NCBI RefSeq assembly: GCF_000003815.2
Contig: NC_049987.1
Location: 20,842,187 to 20,906,186, forward strand
Length of the DNA: 64,000 nucleotides
Reading direction: 5' to 3'
Source: Branchiostoma floridae
Taxonomy: Eukaryota; Chordata; Leptocardii; Amphioxiformes; Branchiostomatidae
Shown here: one piece after another, positions 10,801 to 22,700 of the stretch
Layout: each line of letters begins with the position of its first letter
How positions within the stretch are numbered: position 1 is the stretch's first letter
Notes under the pieces: generated by a model
What the model was told of the DNA's origin: nothing
What the model saw: the letters and a program-made list of their open reading frames with translations, nothing else
The model's database searches: none
Made by a program: the position numbers and the translations under genes

Positions 10801-13132
10801 CCTAGTGACCATACTTATTTCATTATCCTGAGTGCTCTGTGAAGTCAAACCCCTTGTTGGCCCCAGTCCATGAGATTCACATGACCAGTAAAGTATCCTT
10901 GAGTGACATGGAATTTGTCCACAGGATTTTTATGTTGTGCCCAAGGCTTCCGTCTTACCATAGCAATATTGTGGACTAGACCTGGGGTTGTTTCTGTTTA
11001 CATTGGGAATTGTTCAGATAGAGTCAGAGCATCCGCAAATAGTTTCATCAAATCAACACACTTTTCTTATGCATACCTTCAGATTGTGTGCCTGAGAAAA
11101 CTGTGTCAAATAGTCAGAACATATTTTGAGTGTTAGACATTTGCTTTTTGTGTATTGCATGCAACATGGCTAAGATTGCATTACAGATGATTAACCGTAC
11201 TCCTGTTTTCTCACCTTTCTCCAGAACAAATCTCCCAGTTCATCCGTGATGAGTACCGCCGCATGCACCGCAGGCGCCGGCTGTGGGGAGCTACAGACTC
11301 TAATGTGCAATCCGCCGCCTCGCCGAGCCACCACGGCTCGCTCTCCCCCATGCACGAAAGCTCCCACATGGCCGGCGGGTCGTCCCCAATGCATTATGGG
11401 GCATCACCGATGCATTATGGTACGCTGTCGCCGACGCACGGGAGCTCGTCGCCGATCCCGGGGACGCAGTCGCCCATCAACAAGGACAAGCCGCTATTCT
11501 CGATGCGCCAGGTCAGCATGATCTGTGAGCGGATGATCAAGGAACGAGACACCCAGGTTAGGGAGGAGTATGACAAGGTGCTGTCCTGCAAGCTAGCAGG
11601 TGAGTTCACTCTGCTGTTGGTTTTAGCTTGGAAGATCTGTGTTTATGGAATACATTATGAGGAAAGACCTTTGACTACTACTAGCTTAGCACAGGGATCT
11701 AGCCAGGATTTCATTTTAGCGTAGTGGGAATGGCATGGTGGTTAGGTGACCAATCAGGAGATTGGTGTGGAATGAGGGGTCTTGGTCCTTCTTGGCCCTT
11801 CTATGGTGAGATTTTGATGTAGAGTTAAAAGTTGGCACTCTGTTAACATCACTATCAGAATGATATAGACACAAATGACTAGGTTGCTCCGAGAAAGACT
11901 GGTAAAAATTTGTTTGCAAACAAGGAGGGCACTAAAGCTAAACATCTTCTATTAGTCTTGTGCAATATACAGACTGCGATTGACTAGCAGCCCATCAGCC
12001 CACATCATCGTTAGGCTCTGTGCAGCTTTAGGTTGAAAGGTTTTATCGTCCTGCACGGTATTATAAATCTCTAGTGGGTAGTTCTAGGCAGGCTGTTTCC
12101 TGATGGCCTAAATAATGCAGGGTACACCCGTAGTGCTGTGTTATCAATATTGATGCATGAAATTCAGGGTCAGCCATTATGCATAATACCAGACTGCTGG
12201 CTTGGTAGAGCCATTTGCAAAATTTATTTGGTTGCTTTACACTAATAATTACAGGGCTCGCAATACTTTTTTCTGCATACCTGAACTGGTGCAGGTAACA
12301 CTGAAAATTACCTGCACCAGACAAATTTTATCTGCACCACTCTGAATTTAGGAAGTATGGATCATACTAAAATTGTTCAGAAACCATCTCTATTTTTTTC
12401 TTTTATACTTTATAGGTAGTAACATTCAATGCAGCGAATAACAATCCCTATACACTTAACATCATATGACATTTATGTATAAACCCAGAACATGGACCAG
12501 TGCAGGTTAGGTGCTGGTAGACACCAGAAATACCTGCACAGCTCAAATTTCACCCGCACTAATCTGCATATGCAGGTGTTATTTCGAGCCCTGTTTAGTA
12601 GAATCTAACTTTTGTATTGAGTGTATATTTGAATCCTTTACTAAGAGTTGGTATCTTTTGTGGTTCCAGAGCAATATGATGCCTTCATCAGGTTCAACCA
12701 AGACTATTTGCAGAGGCGATTTGGGGAGACAGCCGCCAGCTGTAAGTTTTGACTTGTGTATTGATTGGTTCTAAATCCTTACTGATATTGCTAGTAATTA
12801 TTGCTTGTTAAACATTTAAGAACACACATCAGTCAAATTTCACTAAATGCAAATCAAAAGTCAGATGTCTCGAATGCCTTGTCTCTTTGCATCATCACAG
12901 TACTGTGAGTTTCCATTACATATTGAGCTGATAATAGGCATGCACTTTGCGTTAAATCTTATAACACAATGAACCAACAGTTTAATGCTTTAGCTTTTGC
13001 TTCTAGTGAATATACAGTAACAATGATATAATATTGTAGACTTTTTTGTCTAGCAAGAAATATGACATATGTTATGTCTTTGTTTCCACATCAGCATGAT
13101 TTTGTGTCCTTTATTTTCCAGATGTATCATAA
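7853..13132 (+). CDS. AKIRIN: Akirin, nuclear cofactor / proteasome nuclear-import adaptor
   Basis: Akirins are small nuclear proteins that bridge transcription factors and chromatin remodellers in NF-kB/Imd-type responses; vertebrate AKIRIN2 also binds the 20S proteasome through its C-terminal YVS and drives its nuclear import. Four exons join in phase: 7853-8042, 11225-11599, 12670-12741, 13122-13132 (215 aa; human AKIRIN2 203 aa). Seen: N-terminus MACATLKRTYELDPL, a basic nuclear-localisation-like stretch SKRPRR at ~20-25, an S/P/H-rich middle, then the conserved FSMRQVSMICERMIKERD and EQYDAF segments. The last codons are split so that the final 11-bp exon supplies YVS and stop, matching the conserved SYVS tail. 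Intron 1 (8043-11224) and intron 2 (11600-12669) contain no other gene. Convergent with IBTK. Confidence 0.96.
12252..12593. mobile_element. hAT-like MITE, CAGGGCTCGNAAT family, copy 1
   Basis: The ends are inverted: CAGGGCTCGCAATA at left and TATTTCGAGCCCTG at right. Internal GTGCAGGT/ACCTGCAC motifs are repeated in both orientations. The flanking 8 bp do not match, so the target duplication has decayed or the ends are slightly different. It lies in Akirin intron 2. A relative lies at 46618-46968. Confidence 0.7.
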
Positions 13133-13449
13133 ACCCAGTAGCACCCAACACAACCATTCAACCCTGTAGCAGTCACCACTGGCCAGCCAACACTTGCTCT
13201 GTTGTACCATCAGAGCTCACTTACCCACCCAACCTAGCCACCAGTAGAGGGAACAACAGAGAGTCACACTACAACACTGGCCACTTCATCTGTGCAGGAA
13301 GAAATCTCCAGAACTGGCTTTGGACTTTTCACCGAGAACAATTCTTTAATACGATCATTGTACTTCTTCAGTGAATAGTTTTACCATGTTGGTTGATCAC
13401 TGGTTAACAACTGTCTTTGTACACATACTTTGCATATATCACCTGGTGG

Positions 13450-13675
13450 GTGTCTGTGTGGCGCAACGGCTAGAGCGTTGGAGTCAGAATCAGAAGGTCC
13501 TGAGTTCTAAACTCGCCATGCCCCTGCCCCCATGACGGTGGAGGGACGCCCACCGAGCCTCACGGCTAATCTGTCTAAAGGTGCCAAAAAACACCTACGG
13601 ATTTGGTGTTGCCAGTGTGTCAACATCTGCACACTTGCCACTAAGACCCGTGAATTTTTTATTTTTTTTTATCAC
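13450..13675 (+). mobile_element. tRNA-derived SINE-like element
   Basis: The left end has Pol III-like boxes. A box-A-like GGCGCAACGGCTAGAGCG at ~13460 is followed about 35 bp on by a box-B-like GAGTTCTAAACTC. A non-tRNA body follows, ending in a T-rich tail near 13660-13672. The head does not close into a functional cloverleaf, so I call a SINE rather than a tRNA gene. Confidence 0.65.
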
Positions 13676-15344
13676 CTGGTGTAGCGGTTGTGTACAAAGA
13701 ATGTTGTGAACCTTTAACGTCTTCTTGTTATCTGAAGATGTAATCCCAACAGTTTGTGGAAAGCCTTTGCCCAGTTGTAGGGGTTTAGTTATCACATCAG
13801 TGTCAGTTACTAAGCCTTTATCAACAGGCAAATTTCAATTTTTGAAAGTCTTTATGTGAACTTCAGTGGAAGTCTACTTTGCTGGCATATTACATTTCCC
13901 GGGTTACTGCATGTACATAACAATGTCACTGCATCATTTAAACTAACATGCTTTCTACGGAGTTATGTTTTCTTTCACAACAGTATATAGTTGTAAAGAT
14001 GGCATTGCCAGAGACCCCAAATTACCAGAATTATTCCACTTATCCAGTGAACAGTGTTAATACCATTAATTACCTATTCTAGTCTAATTCTCATACAAGA
14101 TTCATGGCCTATCATGCCAATCTTCAATATATATTTAAGTATGGAAATGTCTCTGCCTTATGCAGCAGAAAGTAATGGTTTCTATTGTAAGGTTTTGCTT
14201 CAGAACAATATTTGGTACATCCTTGAATCTGAAGACAGTTTGCAGACATGTATTGGTTGAATAAACCCTGGCTTCTAATCCTGTACAGTTGTACAAAAGT
14301 TGTGTCTCGCTATTGTAAGCAGTTTGATGATGTATTTTGCCAAAGTTAGGCAGCATTGTTATCTAGGTTATTGTTTAAAAATTGTTGTTGTTTTTTGCCC
14401 CTTGTGTATGTAGGATGCTCTTGTTTACCATTCCAGATGTTCTTGTCTGCAGAAAGATGGCATACTAGAGTTTTAGAAACATAAGCTTCCTTCCTTTACA
14501 CATATGGTCCATATACCCCAGCAAGACAAGTGATCTGCATGATTCTTTTTGTGGAAATACTGGGCTAAAACAATTCAAGTCAAACACATAGCAGACTGTT
14601 GATAGTGTGCCGAAGAATACTAAAACTGCTGCTATCATCGAAGTAAATCAAAGTGAGAAACAGAACAACTGCCAAGGTACTATCTTACCTATTGGTAGAG
14701 CAAGCCTCGATGATGATAGTAATGTTATATACTTGGATTATTGTAGTTAAAATAAGAACATGTCTTGAACGCATTGAGTCGAGCCTTACAGTTAAGATTC
14801 AAACTAAAGACCTGTTTTGTATGGTCAATACTTTCTGCTTATTGTAAATAGTCGATTGTTCCATTGTTATTCCTTTGTTTATTATGATAGTACATGTAGT
14901 TGACGTAGTCCACTGTTTGGGATATTCCTCTGTAGGTATGCAGCTTAGTAAACACCCCCATGTGCCTGTGGGCTCTTCCACTATGGTGAAAGTTCCCACA
15001 GACGATGGAGCAACACCATTGCTACATGGGGGTGAACTCCTGCTACAAAGGTAGCTCGGTAGTCCCAGAATTGGTGAAACAGGGTTGTAGACAAGAAGCA
15101 GGATAATTTTTGGCAATGTTGATACTTGAAAGAAATAGCATGACGTTAGGAGTTTGTTACATTTTGTATCTAGGGGGAACTTGCTTATTACAGGCGTTGC
15201 AATGGACCTTCAAGGAATGAGGGCGTGGATAGAATTTGTACTTTCTGAATTTGCCATGTATTCCATCCTACCATACACATGGACAGGCTGTGTAAAACCT
15301 GCCTATTAACCTAACTAGCCTGGAATAAGCTTGGGAAAAGTACC

Positions 15345-15350
15345 AATAAA
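15345..15350 (+). terminator. Candidate poly(A) signal of Akirin
   Basis: AATAAA about 2.2 kb after the Akirin stop codon, followed within 30-50 bp by a GT/T-rich stretch (GTTCTGTGTTTTCTTTGTG), the usual downstream element. Earlier AATAAA-like strings exist, so the actual site needs transcript data. Confidence 0.5.
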
Positions 15351-16790
15351 CAGACAACAATGTTTAACTAAGAGTTCTGTGTTTTCTTTGTGTTGATAAC
15401 TGACAATTTGATCCATAAACACTAGAAAGGACCCTCTACTCTTCTCAATTAAGTTCTTATGTGTGCTTGAGCTGTGGCATTATGCATGAAATTTAATGTA
15501 CCACTGTTCTGAAGGATTGTATCAACTGCACTTAACAAAGCCTTTCCCAGGCTATAGCCAAAAAGTCATCACAGAATGTATTTACAGCATACAGTGAAAT
15601 TTTTACTTCATTCCAAGGACCCATTATTTGTACAAACATCCATCTAGTAATTGCATAAAACACTCAAAAATTTGTTCATTTCAAGATTCAAACATTTTAT
15701 TAGACAAGGATATCACACTTCTTGCTTCTGTACAGCTTGTTCTACATTCTAACATTTCTCTATACGTGTAGAGACAGTCTCATAATCAACTTGCACATTA
15801 TATATACTGTCAGCAAGAAATCATGCTATTTAGCAATCAAAGTGGCTAAGGCAGCAGCATCATAAATGACTTAATTTAGTTAAATTCCTTCTGCTGCAAA
15901 AATTCTACATTTTTCTCATTTGTGTGCTGAAGCACACACTTTTCACTTTCATCAGTCTTATTTTCACAAATCGCATGCTACCGGTAGCTAAGAACATCTA
16001 GTCAGTCATGTATACACAGGCAATTTAGCCTAGAATGAATAGATGTAACTTAAGTCACTATCTTAAGATATGTTGGACACAAAATAAAGGAGATTAACCT
16101 GAGTAGATGAGAAGTCAGAGGTGAACAGTCATGCCAGTTGTTATACAAAGTATACATCTGAAAAAAGAGTCAAGTCTGAATTTGTACTGCCTGCCTGTAT
16201 ATCTATATACTGTTATGAAAAGAACACAAGTAGTATTGCACCACTTTTAACTTGGGGTTATTCGTATGGTTTCCTCTTAATTGCATCAAAACTTTGTCTT
16301 AAGTTGGATATAGTAGGTATATGTCAATATGTGACATAGTCTACAATCTCTACATGGTCCAATATTTAGTGAGAATTGCAATACATTTAAAAGCATTTGT
16401 CCATTTCCTCTGCCAGCATGTCACTTCATCAATTAGTACAAGTTAAACTGGCATATCTAATAAATTGTCTTTCAGTTTTCAAGGCCTTCAAGCCAAATAT
16501 TATACTACATGTAGTTGAGCCTACAGATATCTGCCCTGTAGCACTGTGCATTGAACAGAAGAATTTTAACCCATACATTGTACAATACCACACATTCATG
16601 GTAAGTTATAACACTGATCATGTATGACTATCCTCTACACACAAGAAACATAGAGCTTTTAACCAGATTTTTGCAAAATTGATGGAAATAATCATGGTTA
16701 ACTCTTTTTTGTTCAAAACCCGTCAGTCTAACTTCTCCACACTTTCTTTGTGTGACCTTTGACCTCCCAACATGTGCAACCTTTGACTTG

Positions 16791-19700
16791 CTAAGCCCTC
16801 CACACAGGGGCTGCGGTGACCTTGACCTCCCTCGCCACGGTGATGACCTCCTCGGGGTGACCTGCGGCAGCATAGTGCTCCAGCAGCTCCTGCATGGCTC
16901 GTTCCTCAATCTACAGAGAAAACACAGGAGTCCACAAAAATTAGTATGTTGGATAGAGTTAAAATCTTTCCCACACCTTTTTAGTGTAGTGGGTCAGTGC
17001 CAATTTTCATTTCAATAGCCCTTGGACCACATAAGCCACTAGAGCAGGGATCTAGTCACTACTAATCAACTGGTTGTATATTGTATTCAACTCTCTTTTT
17101 CTTGAGGACTGACAGTATTAAGCATAAAAAACAGTCTGTTCCAATTTTTAATGCAAGGCAAATCCTCTACGTACACCCCCGGCAATCGTCCTGGTCTAAA
17201 AAGGCATAGAATGTTACATTTAGTTTTCTAATTTCATTGGATGGTTACACTTTTTTCTAACACAAAGGAGTGGACTCATAACTCACACAATCGACAAGCT
17301 GTGAATAGTTTCATCAGGTTGGTAAATACTTAATTACTTCAAAACTTTTGGGAATGTGTTATCAAGGAACCCAGCAGAAGTATAATCAAATACTGGATGC
17401 TACTACTACTAACCTGAATAAGGGCGAGAGGCTTGTTAGCCGCTCTAACCAGATTCTCTCGCTGTTCCTTCTCCGACTCGATGATAGCTGACAGCTGGAC
17501 GGTGGATTGAGCAGGAGGGCTGGACGGAACCTTTCTCTGCCAAGGGCTGGGAGGGGAACACTCACCAAATTACTCACAGTTGCAATTAACGTTATCTGTG
17601 ACTGCTTATATGGGGCCTAACATGTGTTGAATAGAAGTCAGTGTTATCAGTTTGAAGGGCTAGAGGGCATAGCAATAGTCACATAGTACATGTGTAAATG
17701 TTTTTAACTGTAACCTAATTTGCATGTCCGTGACACTTTGCAGTGCAGCATTGTCCCTTAGATACTGTAAATGGTAGTGCTAACGTCAAACTTACATTTC
17801 TGTTTTCTAAATTCAGTATAGAAGGTTTCCTCCAGACTGGATCTTCAGCGTATCATTTGCAACAATTCTAGAATCTGGCTTGTCATTGCATAACACAAAG
17901 GAACATAATTCATAAGATGAATAATTACTTTTACATAAATTACCAATCAACAATAAATATCTTAATCTGTCTATTTCTTGTACCACCACACTCAGTAGCA
18001 AATAGTTGGGGAAACAAAGAAAGGGTAGTATAAGGCAGGGCTGTCTCCAGCTTTAAATCTTTTCTATCCCACTCATTGTTTGGGAGCCCATGTTGTTGAT
18101 TTGGTGGATGGGGTGAGATTTTTTCTGTCCAAACAAGCAAATTTCCATCTCAGAACGGAGGGACGGGTCCTGGAGACAGCCCTGGTGTAGGGTCCCTATC
18201 ACTAGATTCCACTCCAAAGAGACACGTACTTGGATTGTTCTGTTGGACTCTGGGGTGACCTGGGGGATTGTGGGGAATCTGCCTGCTTCTCTGGTTTGTT
18301 CCCATGATGCTTTGCTCCATGAACTGGTAAGCCCCAACTGCAGAAAATAAAAAAGTGTTTAATCTCATATGTTTTGTTTGGAAGCAACTGAAAAGGTAAC
18401 AATATGCATAATATGCATATGCTTTTAGTGTTGACTTTCTGTACTTTCTAAACATGACTAATTCAATAAATTCAGCTACATTTGGCAGGGACACTACCCA
18501 CCTGATTGTCTTCTCCTGACTGTGAGATGGGGGAGAGGTTGCCATGGTAACAGCAGCCCTGCCTCCTCCCTCCTCCTCCTGTAGGACCTGTCTGAAGGAC
18601 ATGGCAGGGGCAGCAGGGCTGGGGGTGGGGCCCCTGGGGAGAAAATACAAATACAGTCAAACCCTGACTGAAGAGCATACATCACATGTCCATTATCTTC
18701 ACTTTTTGGTGATTCCTTAGAAATTTTTCCCACTGAAGCAGAGAGAGAACACCTAAATAGTGTGTTGCAGTCATATGACTGTAAGTGTAACAGTTCAGCA
18801 TACACCATGTTTAGAGCCATCAGGTGGTAAATGTTCTAAACTGGTGTTCTAAACCACTCATGCCATGCAATGATGTACTAGGAGCCTGGTATCCGGATGT
18901 ATAATACCTCCTGAGTCTCTTCTGTCCTCTCCACAAATACGGGGAGGACAGACATCTGAATACCAGGCTAACAATGATGTTTGTAGAAAGTATCAGCCTA
19001 ACTGAGTAACTCTACACCCAGCTGAACAATGCAGACACAACTCCACTCACCATGGGTTAGATGCTGGTTTTCCTTGAGTGCGTGCTACTTGTTCCTTCTG
19101 TGCGTTGGAATCCTCCTGGAACTTCAGCTGTCTCTTCCGCTCCTTCTGAGACATCTTAGTGGTGATGACCAGTCCTTGAGGTGACGGAGACGGGGCACTG
19201 AAAGTGTACAGATAAAAAATGAAAAATTCAATGTATCGCAATATAGCTTATCTCACTATAGTTTAGATTGCTGGCTGGCTACTCTTCCACTTATAGTAAC
19301 AAAAGGAACAGATCCTACACGTATGTAAAGGTTTTACGATAACAGACAATGGACTAGAGTTTAAGGTCCCATTCATAAAAATCGTACAATTCTTTCCAAA
19401 GATGAAAACTGACCCACATAGACAGATTGTCAAGAAGTCTAATTTTACTTTGTAAGGGAACTTAAATAACTTAATCTGACAGTCTTTCTATGTTGTTCAG
19501 CAACAGAGTTGAGCCTTCATGCTAATACCTTGCTGGTTTTGTTGCAGGTGGAGTTCTAGGTGATACTGCTGCGGGCCTGAGTGCTGCAGCAGTTTTCTGA
19601 GCTGCGGCTGTTTTCTGCACTGCAGCTGTTTTCTGTGCTGCAGCTGTTTTCTGCAGCTGCAGGCTCGGCACCTTCCTGTGGGCTGCAGTCTGCTCAGCTG

Positions 19701-22700
19701 CCATGATCTGCCTCAGGTCAAAGGCTGACGATGGTGGACTACTGGGTCTGGACAATACAAAAGACTCTTAGTTAACCATATCCAGTTGCTTGAGTAACTA
19801 CTTTTTGGTGTATCTTATTACCTGGATGTCTAACCTACATCGACGTACTCTTAGTTTTAACCTGGTGATCCATGTAACATTTCAAATATTTGTGGCATAC
19901 AGTATTCAATTACTTTAATTTGCATTCTTCCTGCTGCCCAACCTTGTAATACTCACCTCACCTGTAATACTAATAGCAAGGTAAAGGTAAAGGTATTTTT
20001 GCATATGAACAGAAGCTATAAGGATAGTAGGTTGTATCTACGGTACAGTGTTGGAATGAAGAGCCCATCCCACCCTTCTACTGCTTTTTACCCCAACCAA
20101 AGTCAAGTGCCCATTTACCACGGACACTATGTCTAGCCAGGAATTGAATCTCGTGTCCGCCTAGCCACTTGACCATTCAAAGCCACAACCAAATTTGGAG
20201 CCAAAAGAGTATTTCATCAGGGAGAACATTAGATTAAGAAAGACAGTACAACTTTGCTGCTTCAAACAGATTCTAGAAGTCCAATATCTGTATGAAAATC
20301 TGTTGGACATCCACCTACATCTTCAAGTCTATTAGTTTGCAAATACCAATTTTCCTGTTTCAGCTTTAAGATGGAATAGAGACAAATACAATGTTAAGGT
20401 TTAGTCTTGAAGAACCATTTCAGTCCCTACCCTGCCCAAGTCCATGGTCCCTTCTTTGGCACAGCACCAGGTTGCATTGTGGGTGGGGGAGAGGTGCATT
20501 CTGGGATGGATCCATCCTGGCTGGATGTCTCGTGATGTGAGGAGGCATCACTCTCAGGAGGGGCTAGATTCTGTGGCACAAAATGGGTCTTAATTTCATA
20601 AAATAACTTGTTGTTGCCTTACACATGGCCTATAGAATGGCTGGTTACAAAAGCTGGGGAGCTGCAAATTTGAAACTTTGACACCTTAAGGACATACAAT
20701 TTCCAACATCATAAGACAGTGTCACTCATGAAAGATAGTGGATTCTGCCTGAAACGTCTGACCGTTTTCAAAAATCATATCCAGATGCTTGAGTAATTGC
20801 TATTGAGCATAGGACAGTTAGCCTGTGTTTACACAATCTCCCATGGTGTTTTAGTCAGGCTAATAGGACAGTCTTCTGAGACCTTTCCTTTGATATAGTT
20901 TTTAGGTTGTACTTATTTCTTGGTATCTTGTATCTTCGAATGTATTGTAATGTGTGGCACAAGACACCAGCATTTGACGTCTGTTTTTCCACATCGCTAA
21001 CCTCTTTCTCTGGATCTCCATGTGAACTTCTCCCATCATCCTCTCCTGCAGACAGGTCATGAACTCTGACCCCCTCAAAGCTCCTGCTCAGCAGGTCAAC
21101 GTCTTGCTGGTCACCTTTCTCTGGGCTGTATCCCGGCAAGAGGTCAGACAGGTTCAGGCCTTTGGTGCTGTCCGTTCTTTTACGTGTGCGTTTCTTGGGT
21201 TTAGCCTGCAAATAGAAACATGTAGCTTCAATTAACAAAAAAGCTTAACAGCACTAAGCTAGCAAAGAATTTCATAAACTATCACAACCATTACATAACC
21301 ATATCATTGACATGCCTGTAGATTGCAGTTTCTTCAAATAAGAAGAATATTGGGGGATCAGCCAAAAAAATCCACTCACTCCTGCCCAAGCCTACTCACA
21401 CAGCAAAAACTTGTGCTACAAATCCATCAATATCCAGCAAAGAACCTGCCAAATTCAGGGAAAAGGTCACTGAACACCTGAGGAACAAGCAATGACTGCA
21501 CAGCATCAGTTCCTGGGTGTTTTACCCAACAAGAGGGGTGTTGCATAGTATTAATCCAGATCCAGAACATATAGTAATAAAAAAATAAAGTTTCATCATA
21601 AGAATACAGTACAAACTGCATGTAGAAACCATACCTTGGCTTTCTTCCATGCTTGGCTGGGGGTCCCACTGACAGGCTCGTGGTTGCTGCTGGTGCTGTC
21701 TCTGTGTCTGCGCTGGGAGAACCCGCTGTCCTCAACACTGGACAGGAACAGGGAAAAAAGGAAAGACAGTGATCTTGATCCCGTTTTAGCACACTGTAGA
21801 AATAGTCTTCCACTGGTTGTGACAGAGAAGAAAAGATGCTTTTCATCCCATATGTGAGAACACCTTTACATGGCACATTTTCAGTTTGTCCTTTTTACAT
21901 GTTCTAAGACTTTAGAGCTTCTGTTTTGAGTAGTAACAGATGAAGAGGATCAATCCTAGCACTATCATTGCCAATCTCCCGTACCTCATGAATATGCCAA
22001 AAAAGAGTTACTCAAGCAACTTGATGTGATTTTGGAAATGGTCAGACAATTCAGACACCATCCGCTGTCTTTCACTGAAAAAAAGGCATTGGATGGTGGC
22101 TGAAACGTCTGACCCTTTCCAAAATCACATCCAGTTACTTGAGTAACTCCTTTTTAGCCAATCTTACGTCTAACCTTCATCGACGTACCTTATGAAAGGT
22201 TCATCAGTGAATGACTGGGACATCTCCATGCTGAACTCCTCCTCATCCAGACTGTCCTCCTCTGTTGCTATGGTGCTCAGGTCGGGACCGTCCATATAAG
22301 GAGTGATGACCCTGCGACACATGGCAGGGATGGACCCACGGTACGCAGCACCAAGCTCATCCAGCACATCCTCGCTTAACACCTCCAGGCACCTGGGGGG
22401 GTTGATGCTCGTATTTACTAAGGTTGAATCATAAGTCACAAAAAAATGAAATACAATAAATTTGCAATCTCTAGCGATGCAAGCTTGAGTCCGTCTAGAT
22501 AATGTAACTTGACAAACAAAAAAGTTTTAAAAAACAATCTGTGAAAAGTATTGTACAACCAGAAACAAATCTGAATTGGCAATGTGTCCAGTGCCGGAAA
22601 CCATAAAATATAAGCAAAAATGACCCTCTGCCTATGACTTGGCTCCTGACCTAAAACATGGCCTATGACCTGACCTATGCCCAATGACCTAGCCCTTGCC

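Larger units (their letters stand above)
13133..16790. other. 3' flank between convergent Akirin and IBTK: UTRs, SINE, no gene
   Basis: The 3.6-kb stretch follows the Akirin stop codon and precedes (in plus coordinates) the IBTK stop codon. It should hold the Akirin 3' UTR up to about 15370 and the IBTK 3' UTR on the other strand. A minus-strand AATAAA (plus TTTATT at 15696-15701) is a possible IBTK poly(A) signal, with low confidence. Open frames here are short and resemble no family. A SINE-like repeat lies inside. Confidence 0.6.

Noticed and set aside
13450..13530. Functional tRNA gene
   Set aside because: Box A and B-like motifs are present, but the acceptor and anticodon stems do not close and a long SINE body follows.
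14930..15060. Short inverted CACCCCCATG/CATGGGGGTG pair in the Akirin 3' flank
   Set aside because: Arms of only ~10 bp with a ~95-bp loop; not enough to claim an element or RNA structure.
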